Source of the DNA: Rickettsiaceae bacterium
Lineage (GTDB): Bacteria > Pseudomonadota > Alphaproteobacteria > Rickettsiales > Rickettsiaceae
Length of the DNA: 7,190 nt
Assembly (NCBI GenBank): GCA_017995275.1
Contig: JAGOJE010000050.1
Coordinates: forward strand, 1-7,190
Direction: 5' to 3'
The position numbers and the translations under genes were made by a program. The notes beneath the pieces are model-generated. The model was given only the letters and a program-made list of their open reading frames with translations, did no database searches and was not told the DNA's origin. This document shows positions 1 through 4,274 of this stretch, piece after piece. Numbering within the stretch: the stretch's first letter is position 1; each line of letters begins with the position of its first letter.

Positions 1-339
1 GCGCTTAATGTGAATGAAGGATTCACAAAAAACAGCAGGGATGTTGGAGGAGGGGAAAATTTGCTAAAGAATCTTATATATCGCGATCAACAATCTCTTC
101 CTGTTGATTCAAGATATATTGCACTTGTTGATTTATCTAGAATTGTTAGGGAGAATGAGCTGGTTCCAAGGCTTATTAATACAAAGGGTCATAACAAAAA
201 ATATAATGCAGAACAATTTTCAAAACAGATACGAGATACTCTTTCGCGAGCTCCCGTTTCTGATAAGAACATGGTAAAGATGCAGTATCAGCTTAGGTTT
301 TTAAATAGCAAAAGGCCCACAATTCCCCTCCAGCCATGA
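1..339 (+). CDS. Hypothetical protein, 3' portion (frame open to the window edge)
   Basis: The reading frame is open from base 1 to a TGA at 337-339, so this is probably the C-terminal part of a longer protein. It could also start inside the window. GTG at 10 is in frame, and so is TTG at 61, which is preceded by a purine-rich GGAGGAGGGG at 46-55 that could act as a ribosome binding site (or simply encode the Gly-Gly-Gly-Glu it spells). The visible 112 residues are hydrophilic and basic towards the end, finishing in PTIPLQP. There is no signal peptide, membrane segment or motif I recognise. It is followed by 110 bp of non-coding DNA and then by the putative phase-variable gene on the same strand. 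Function unknown; coding status is fairly likely from the uninterrupted frame. Confidence 0.6.
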   Translation, partial: ALNVNEGFTKNSRDVGGGENLLKNLIYRDQQSLPVDSRYIALVDLSRIVRENELVPRLINTKGHNKKYNAEQFSKQIRDTLSRAPVSDKNMVKMQYQLRFLNSKRPTIPLQP

Positions 340-424
340 GTGATAATTTTGCTACATTTATATATTAAATGCAAATTCAAAATATCAAACATATACCAAT
401 CATTTCTGTAGTGCTGTAAACTAT

Positions 425-430
425 TATAAT
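425..430 (+). promoter_or_regulatory. Candidate -10 box for the poly-G gene
   Basis: A perfect TATAAT lies 20 bp before the preferred ATG at 450. Around 402-408 only a poor -35 (TTTCTG at 403-408, 16 bp spacing) can be proposed. Transcription would begin near 437, giving a very short leader that still contains the GGAG at 440-443. TATAAT is common by chance in AT-rich DNA, so support is modest. Confidence 0.3.
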
Positions 431-439
431 AATCTTGAT

Positions 440-443
440 GGAG
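440..443 (+). promoter_or_regulatory. Ribosome binding site GGAG that decides the start at 450
   Basis: GGAG is followed by 6 bases and then ATG at 450-452. An alternative in-frame ATG at 438 has no purine-rich site before it, and the TTG at 593 has only GGAGGG at 571-576, about 16 bases away. This makes 450 the best translation start and shows that the 450-592 stretch is translated rather than being leader sequence. Confidence 0.6.
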
Positions 444-449
444 TTTGTG

Positions 450-1534
450 ATGTTTCAGTGGCTTAGAAATTGGTGGAATGGTGTAAAATCTTGGTGGAGT
501 GGGTCTTCGAGCAATCAGGATAATGTATCATCTCCAGTAAATATGGGGGGGGGGGCTCAAGCTCCAGTAGGGAGGGTATTTTTAGCAATGATTTGAAATT
601 TAACCAGGGCTTAGATGGAAAAAGCAAAGATAAAATTGATGCAAAAGGGGGGTGTTCTGGCTTTGAAATTTTGCTAGCGGCTTATTACTATAAACATACT
701 CATGATGGACGGAATAAACAGGATCGTGATATTTTTAAGGATTTTGTTGAAAAATTCAAGAAAAGTAATTTGACTAATGTTTTAGGAAGGGTACAAATTT
801 ATCAAACAATTCTTGCGGGCAAGCCGCGCGCAGCAGTGAATGCTAGTAATATAATACATACAATCAATAATAAAACAAATAAAAACGACAAAGTCTTTGG
901 AATAGGCTATGGTAAACATACAGAAACTTTAATAAAAGGGCAAATTCAAGGAGAGTATTTTATATTTGATTCTAATAAAGGTTTTTCCCGCAAGCTTAAT
1001 GAAGAACAGGTGCAAAATTATTTTAGTAATAAGGGGGGATTAACTTTAATAAATGTAGAAAAAATAGTTAAAGACAAGAAATTAGTTCTAGATGATGCTG
1101 TCTTAAGGGAAAATACTAAAAAAGAAAAAGGGGAGAAGCAAAAAAATCCTGCTAAATATATGCCAAATAAAGAGTCTCTTAAAAATATGGTAATGGATAT
1201 AAAAGTCAATAAGGATGCTGACGTAGAAGCTACAAAAAATGCAGCTTTTGTGATGATAGATAAAATGAGTTTGGACGAGTTGAATAAAATTGAGATAATT
1301 AGATCTGGGAAAATTGTTAGTGAGCCAACCGCAAAAGATAAAGCTGTTGAGGCAATATACCAATGTGTTGATCTACGTAAAAAAGCTATAAACAAGGGGA
1401 TGCAAGCTGTAATGGGTGGGGCGTCAGTTTCTGGTGAGGGTGGTGAGAGTAAGGTGGTAGCAAATTCTACCAATCCAAGCGTTACCGAAAAGAACAAGAG
1501 CTCTTCGTGGTTTCGTCGCGGGGTGGAAAAATAA
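450..1534 (+). CDS. Putative phase-variable papain-like (C58/YopT-like?) cysteine protease, frame-shifted OFF as sequenced
   Basis: Two frames meet at the G tract 545-555. Frame one starts at ATG 450 and as written ends at TGA 594-596 (48 aa). Frame two is open from 524 to TAA 1532-1534; its nominal start would be TTG 593 (313 aa). With 12 or 9 G they fuse into one protein of 361 or 360 aa. The N-terminus is Trp-rich (W4, W8, W9, W15, W16), followed by a Gly4-Ser4 linker. In the 313-aa body, GGCSG (C21), KHTETLI (H109) and FIFDSNKG (D126) give the Cys-His-Asp order of papain-like proteases. The His-to-Asp spacing of 17 and the D-x-N-x-G context resemble the YopT/AvrPphB (C58) family, although the Cys-to-His gap (88) is shorter than in those proteins. 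The rest is Lys-rich with a Gly/Ser tail ending in SSSWFRRGVEK. There is no signal peptide or membrane segment, so an effector exported another way is possible. The coding nature is solid; the protease assignment is tentative. Confidence 0.6.
545..555 (+). repeat. Poly-G tract of 11, candidate slippage (phase-variation) switch
   Basis: Eleven consecutive G lie within an AT-rich coding stretch. The tract begins with the last base of an ATG codon (543-545). With 11 G the upstream frame stops at 594. With 10 G it would stop at TAG 568-570. With 12 or 9 G it runs on to 1532. One length in three is therefore ON, the usual arrangement of contingency genes. A homopolymer length error in sequencing would look the same. 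Confidence 0.75.
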
Positions 1535-1537
1535 AAA

Positions 1538-1789
1538 TCATCGTGAGTCTTCAGAGTCTTTGCCTGGGAAATATGTATAAAATCTCACGCCTACTTTTAA
1601 TAAGTGAGATATAGCTTTTTTATACAATAGGTCTGACTCCCAATATACTTGCACAAGTTCTTCGTAAAACCCATCGTCTAGCTTGCTATCTTCTTTGGTA
1701 TAACAGCTGACAAGCTTTCTAATACCATCTATATCATCAGTCCTTACAAGATCAAGAAGCGCTGGTATTTCGTCGTAAGGCTCTTCCAA
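1538..1789 (-). CDS. Small hypothetical protein, possibly a degenerate ankyrin-like helical fragment
   Basis: The ORF encodes 83 aa from a TTG at 1789. The frame continues upstream to a TAA, so an ATT a few codons earlier (giving IHKWIKL before LEEPYDE) could be the real start; no good ribosome binding site decides. The protein is acidic at its N-terminus and predicted helical. Stretches such as DDIDGIRKLVS and KKAISHLLKVGVRF resemble the helix-turn-helix rhythm of ankyrin-type repeats, but there is no full consensus repeat, so this is only an impression. It follows the hydrolase gene by about 40 bp on the same strand and could be the last gene of the nadD operon. Its stop codon lies 3 bp from the stop of the convergent plus-strand gene. 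It may be a remnant of a larger gene. Confidence 0.45.
   Translation of the reverse strand: MEEPYDEIPALLDLVRTDDIDGIRKLVSCYTKEDSKLDDGFYEELVQVYWESDLLYKKAISHLLKVGVRFYTYFPGKDSEDSR
1582..1621 (+). terminator. Candidate rho-independent terminator for the poly-G gene, inside the convergent gene
   Basis: ATCTCAC at 1582-1588 pairs with GTGAGAT at 1604-1610 (7 bp, 15-nt loop). A run of six T follows at 1616-1621 after a short gap. Read on the plus strand it would end transcription from 450-1534 about 50-85 bp past the stop codon. The gap between stem and T-run and the low-GC stem make it a weak candidate. It lies within the coding region of the minus-strand gene 1538-1789. Confidence 0.3.
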
Positions 1790-1830
1790 CAGTTTTATCC
1801 ATTTATGAATTTGTTATAATAGGTTAGCCT

Positions 1831-2631
1831 TTATTTAGCACAAAATCTACCATTTTCCAGAAAGCATGATATTTCTTCATGAGTAGTGTGGTTTTTTAAT
1901 ATCATTACATGTGTTGAAGAAAGCGTTATTTGATCCTTCATTCCCTCTACTTTTGTGCTTTCTAGGCTTACTATTCCATCATCTGGCCCTGGCAAAATAA
2001 AAATTGATGTAAATGGGTTAAGGGAGATATCTCCGCTTATTATTCCAAGATCATAATCAGGGTTTTTTAGTGAAGATAGAAAAGTAGAGTGGGTAGATAG
2101 TTCTAAAACGGCTGGTCCTAATATTTTGTTTATAAAATATGGTCCGCTTATTTTGTCGACTATTTCACTTCCTTTACTAGGGCTTCCTATTAAGACTACT
2201 CTGCCAAGGTTTTTAGGTCTATATTTTTCGATGTAATATCTTGTAACTATTCCACCAAGGGAATGGCCAACGAAATGTAGTTTTGTGCAACCTTCTGTCT
2301 TTACATTTGGATATATATATTTATTTACTATATCTTCTATTTTATAATATCTAGTTGGATATGTAATATTTTGAACTTTATATCCTTCTTTAGTTAGGCT
2401 TTCTTCAACTGGGATCATGCATCTTCCAGATTTTGCCCATCCATGTAGAAGTACTACACATTCCTGGTTTGATGCTTGCAATGGTGAAGCGTATAATGTA
2501 GCAGGGAGTATCAAGACAGCGTTTAATATTGTTGCAAGCGCGCGGAGCGTAGTAACTACGTGAGCACGCAGGGTTCCCATGATAAATTCGAAGAGCGATT
2601 TGCAAATTCCGAAGAGTATAGTTAGCGCCAT
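1831..2631 (-). CDS. Secreted alpha/beta-hydrolase, lipase/PGAP1-like
   Basis: This 266-aa protein has a complete alpha/beta-hydrolase signature. HGW at 63-65 follows a hydrophobic strand (VVLL) and forms the oxyanion region. GHSLGG at 122-127 is the nucleophile elbow with Ser124. GPDDGIVSLES around 215-224 supplies the likely acid (Asp217 or Asp218). STHVMILKN with His241 completes the triad. The pattern fits lipase/esterase-type proteins acting on lipid or acyl esters; the substrate is unknown. From Met18 the sequence reads as a signal peptide: basic n-region with Arg22 and Arg30, hydrophobic core, and a cleavage site near LYA-S (48/49) or LQA-S (53/54). The ATG at 2631 overlaps the end of rsfS by 10 bp, suggesting translational coupling; ATG 2580 is the alternative start. 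The first 35 or so codons are encoded by a GC-rich palindromic element, so the N-terminus may have been remodelled by insertion. Confidence 0.85.
   Translation of the reverse strand: MALTILFGICKSLFEFIMGTLRAHVVTTLRALATILNAVLILPATLYASPLQASNQECVVLLHGWAKSGRCMIPVEESLTKEGYKVQNITYPTRYYKIEDIVNKYIYPNVKTEGCTKLHFVGHSLGGIVTRYYIEKYRPKNLGRVVLIGSPSKGSEIVDKISGPYFINKILGPAVLELSTHSTFLSSLKNPDYDLGIISGDISLNPFTSIFILPGPDDGIVSLESTKVEGMKDQITLSSTHVMILKNHTTHEEISCFLENGRFCAK
2534..2620 (-). repeat. Candidate GC-rich palindromic repeat element inserted at the start of the hydrolase gene
   Basis: Bases 2534-2578 are about 64% G+C, against AT-rich surroundings. The hairpin core CGTAGT-A-ACTACG is at 2548-2560. It is flanked by GCGCGC (2538-2543) and GCACGC (2564-2569), which pair with one mismatch (a G-U wobble in minus-strand RNA). 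The adjoining AT-rich part has a perfect palindrome ATTTGCAAAT at 2598-2607, bracketed by a direct repeat CGAAGAG at 2589-2595 and 2610-2616. This composite, lying just past the rsfS stop and read in frame into the hydrolase, is reminiscent of palindromic elements known inside Rickettsia genes. The boundaries are estimates and only one copy is visible here. Confidence 0.5.
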
Positions 2632-2945
2632 ATTTCTTCGATCCTATAATGCTCTCTGGCTTCTGGGTGGAAAATATGTACGATGATATCTCCTGCATCT
2701 AATGCGACCCATGAAGATGTCTCTAGGCCATCTATTGCAACTGATAATCTAGAATTGTTCTTAATTTCTTGAGCTAAATATTCTGCTATGGATGCTACAT
2801 TTTTTGTGGATCTGCCTGTAGCAAAAATCATATATTTTGCTATGGAAGTTTTTCCACCTAAATCCATTACTGTTATATTTTCAGCCTTTTTATCTTCTAG
2901 TCCATCTATTATGAATTTTTTTAGATCTTCTACGGAATTAATCAT
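2622..2945 (-). CDS. rsfS: Ribosomal silencing factor RsfS (Iojap/YbeB family)
   Basis: The 107-aa protein is full length for the family. RsfS binds ribosomal protein uL14 on the large subunit and blocks subunit joining when nutrients are short. Recognisable features in order: an early VMDL block (residues 26-29), followed by YMIFATGRSTKNVASIA; then the SSWVALDAGDIIVHIFHPEAREHYRIEEIW C-terminal core, split here only for description (the SSW, D-x-GDIIVH-F and R-x-HYR-x-E-x-x-W elements are the family hallmarks). Its ATG overlaps the last 8 bases of nadD and its stop overlaps the hydrolase start by 10 bases, so all three are probably co-transcribed and coupled. nadD-rsfS adjacency is common across bacteria. 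The identification is secure. Confidence 0.95.
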   Translation of the reverse strand: MINSVEDLKKFIIDGLEDKKAENITVMDLGGKTSIAKYMIFATGRSTKNVASIAEYLAQEIKNNSRLSVAIDGLETSSWVALDAGDIIVHIFHPEAREHYRIEEIWR

Positions 2946-3525
2946 TATTTTTTGCTCTAATTTCTGTTGATGAGATGTTTACTAACTTATTCTTGCACAA
3001 TATTATACGGTGATTATGACTTTTCATCAATCCCTGAATTTCTTCTACTGATTTTGCGAGTGATAAATATCCTGGGCGTTCAAAAATAGCTATATCTACA
3101 AATTCTGTAAATTTATCAAAATATTCCCATAGGTGGAAGGATGATATACAATCAAGGCCCATCATCCATATAAAATTGTGATTTGGAAAATTCAATCCAA
3201 AGAATTCTATAGTTTTGAATGTGTATTTGCTTTCTATTTCAGCTTCCATAGTCGATATTAATATTCTGCTGTTATCTATTATAGATGCTGCGTAATTAGC
3301 TCTTTCCTCGATGGTTTTTTTATATTTTGGCTTAAATGGATTTTGTGGAGATATTAGCCATATTACATAATCTAAATTGAAGTGAGAAAGTGCATATTTG
3401 CTCATTTCAACGTGTCCATGGTGAGCTGGATTAAAAGACCCACCTAAAAGTCCTATCTTTTTAGGATTCCCTGATAGGATTGTTTTTAATGATTGCAAAT
3501 CGTAAATTTTGTTATTAAAGTGCAT
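2938..3525 (-). CDS. nadD: Nicotinate-nucleotide adenylyltransferase
   Basis: The 195-aa protein transfers AMP from ATP to nicotinate mononucleotide, forming NaAD, a late step of NAD synthesis in the cytoplasm. The nucleotidyltransferase signature GGSFNPAHHGH is at 28-38 (the HxGH at 35-38 binds ATP phosphates). SPQNPFK around 59-65 and GLDCISSFHLWEYF around 123-136 match the substrate-binding parts of the family, and SSTEIR at 185-190 is the ISSTxIR motif near the C-terminus. The start at ATG 3525 leaves about 22 residues before the first beta strand, more than usual, and no convincing ribosome binding site precedes it. A start further in is possible, but no in-frame ATG lies before the GGSFNP motif. 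It is first in the minus-strand operon and divergent from bolA. Confidence 0.95.
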   Translation of the reverse strand: MHFNNKIYDLQSLKTILSGNPKKIGLLGGSFNPAHHGHVEMSKYALSHFNLDYVIWLISPQNPFKPKYKKTIEERANYAASIIDNSRILISTMEAEIESKYTFKTIEFFGLNFPNHNFIWMMGLDCISSFHLWEYFDKFTEFVDIAIFERPGYLSLAKSVEEIQGLMKSHNHRIILCKNKLVNISSTEIRAKNND

Positions 3526-3539
3526 GAGAATCTATATCC

Positions 3540-3544
3540 GGAGG
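3540..3544 (+). promoter_or_regulatory. Ribosome binding site of the bolA-like gene
   Basis: A strong GGAGG lies 5 bases before the ATG at 3550. It fixes the start at residue MAVTIDE rather than at the upstream TTG (3493), and removes any overlap with nadD. Confidence 0.75.
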
Positions 3545-3549
3545 GTTAT

Positions 3550-3777
3550 ATGGCCGTTACTATTGATGAATTACAAACCATTATAATGTCAAAATTTCCA
3601 GATGCAAAAGTAAAAATAACAGACTTGGTAGGGGATGGAGATCATTATTCTTTGGAAATAGTTGACAAAGCCTTTGCTGACAAGACAATAATAGCGCAGC
3701 ATAGAATGGTAAAAGATGCGCTGTCAGAGCTTTTAAAAACTAGGCTACATGCTATTACTATAAAGACATCATGCTAA
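3550..3777 (+). CDS. BolA/IbaG family protein
   Basis: This is a 75-aa protein starting at ATG 3550, chosen because GGAGG at 3540-3544 sits 5 bases before it; the longer frame from 3493 would run through the divergent nadD start. It has the compact BolA fold signature: a helix of about 12 residues, a strand with GDGDHYSLEIVD (residues 28-39), the conserved turn and helix IIAQHRMVKDAL, and the C-terminal RLHAITIKT strand with the invariant His that helps hold an iron-sulfur cluster. Short BolA2/IbaG-like proteins pair with monothiol glutaredoxins (Grx4) in iron-sulfur trafficking. A grxD gene often follows in alphaproteobacteria, but none follows here within the window. The protein ends in Cys. 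A weak promoter (TTGCAA 3493, TAAAGT 3516) can be drawn inside the nadD 5' end. Confidence 0.9.
   Translation: MAVTIDELQTIIMSKFPDAKVKITDLVGDGDHYSLEIVDKAFADKTIIAQHRMVKDALSELLKTRLHAITIKTSC
3580..3608 (-). promoter_or_regulatory. Candidate sigma70 promoter for the nadD-rsfS-hydrolase operon
   Basis: On the minus strand TTTGCA (3608-3603) and a perfect TATAAT (3585-3580) are separated by 17 bp. Transcription would begin near 3573, giving a leader of roughly 48 nt before the nadD ATG at 3525. It lies inside the bolA coding region on the opposite strand, which is plausible because only 24 bp separate the two start codons. The -35 matches consensus at four of six positions. Confidence 0.35.
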
Positions 3778-3807
3778 GAATTGATGCAACACAAATATCT
3801 ATATTTT

Positions 3808-3847
3808 GATGCTAACTAAAAACTAGAGTGCTTATAATAATAGCATC
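3808..3847. repeat. Inverted repeat downstream of the bolA-like gene
   Basis: GATGCTA at 3808-3814 and TAGCATC at 3841-3847 are perfectly complementary 7-bp arms, 26 nt apart. A short T-run occurs at 3858-3862. It might end bolA transcription, but the long loop and distant T-run make that weak; it may be chance in AT-rich DNA. Confidence 0.25.
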
Positions 3848-3860
3848 GCCATTAGAATTT

Positions 3861-3890
3861 TTGCTAAAATAGCACATTTATTATTATAAT
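3861..3890 (+). promoter_or_regulatory. Sigma70-like promoter in the bolA-nrdA gap
   Basis: TTGCTA (3861-3866) and a perfect TATAAT (3885-3890) are separated by 18 bp. This is the best promoter-like pair in the gap. Transcription would start near 3897, about 380 bp before nrdA, with no clear gene immediately after it. It could give nrdA a long leader, drive a small RNA, or be left over from a decayed gene. Confidence 0.4.
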
Positions 3891-4032
3891 ATGAATCAAC
3901 AAAATAAAAAATAGATAGGTGTTTTATATAATTAAATACTACTAATATAAGAAATCAGGATATTTAGCTCCTGCTTTGGCAGATTCTACTAGTTGGATTG
4001 CTATAAAATGAATTAAACTTAGGAGATTATTA

Positions 4033-4176
4033 TTGGCTATCCCTTCAAAGGTTTTAGTAATAAGGCTTGCGAGACAAAATATTTCTTCTATATACAAGAT
4101 CTATTACTATTGTAAATATACATCCAATATCTCAGCTCATTCGAGGGTGATTTTTTGTATCATATACTATATATAG
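4033..4176 (+). CDS. Doubtful 47-aa ORF, possible gene remnant
   Basis: TTG at 4033 is preceded by AGGAGA at 4021-4026 with a 6-base gap, a good ribosome binding site. The frame runs to TAG 4174-4176, inside the putative NrdR box. The product begins MAIPSKVLVIRLARQNISS and becomes Tyr/Ile-rich. I do not recognise it. It could be a small gene, a leader peptide of nrdA, or a decayed fragment; the low-complexity end favours the last. Confidence 0.15.
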   Translation: MAIPSKVLVIRLARQNISSIYKIYYYCKYTSNISAHSRVIFCIIYYI

Positions 4177-4210
4177 TATGTCAAGAACAAAAACATACTA
4201 TATCTGTATT
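4164..4210. promoter_or_regulatory. Putative tandem NrdR boxes upstream of nrdA
   Basis: Box 1 at 4164-4179 (ATACTATATATAGTAT) is a perfect 16-bp palindrome and differs from the published NrdR consensus acaCwAtATaTwGtgt at two positions. A second, degenerate copy sharing ATACTATAT starts at 4195, exactly 31 bp downstream, the spacing of three helical turns typical of paired NrdR boxes. NrdR is an ATP/dATP-sensing repressor of ribonucleotide reductase genes. A TATACT at 4163-4168 inside box 1 could be the -10 it blocks, though no good -35 is seen. The right half of box 2 is poor. Confidence 0.5.
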
Positions 4211-4274
4211 TATTTAATTGATTGTGGAGAGCACAAGCATTAGTTTGATATTTGTGTTTTAATTGGAGAAAAAG

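Larger units (their letters stand above)
3778..4274. other. Long intergenic region between bolA-like gene and nrdA
   Basis: About 0.5 kb with frequent stops on both strands and no convincing gene, tRNA or riboswitch that I can recognise. It holds the inverted repeat at 3808-3847, the promoter-like pair at 3861-3890, a doubtful ORF at 4033-4176 and the putative NrdR boxes at 4164-4210. A short plus-strand stretch just before the TGA near 4010 reads GYLAPALADSTSWIAIK, which together with the 4033 ORF looks more protein-like than random AT-rich DNA. A decayed gene is therefore possible. No ATP-cone-like sequence is present, so nrdA has not simply lost its front to a frameshift. Confidence 0.6.

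Noticed and set aside
1018..1497. 159-aa open frame on the minus strand
   Set aside because: It lies opposite the body of the poly-G gene, is Phe/Ser/Leu-rich as expected from antisense reading of a Lys-rich gene, and has no ribosome binding site or motif.
2405..2698. 97-aa minus-strand frame overlapping rsfS and the hydrolase
   Set aside because: It is an alternative frame across two well-supported genes and includes the repeat block. There is no independent evidence.
3958..4010. tRNA-like or riboswitch-like stretch in the bolA-nrdA gap
   Set aside because: Only a 4-bp hairpin (CTGC-TTTG-GCAG) can be drawn. There is no cloverleaf, T-loop or conserved riboswitch core.
4179..4184. TTGACA on the minus strand overlapping the NrdR-like box, suggesting a divergent promoter
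   Set aside because: The -35 is perfect but no -10 lies at 16-18 bp (the best, TATGAT, is at 14 bp), and no minus-strand gene follows.
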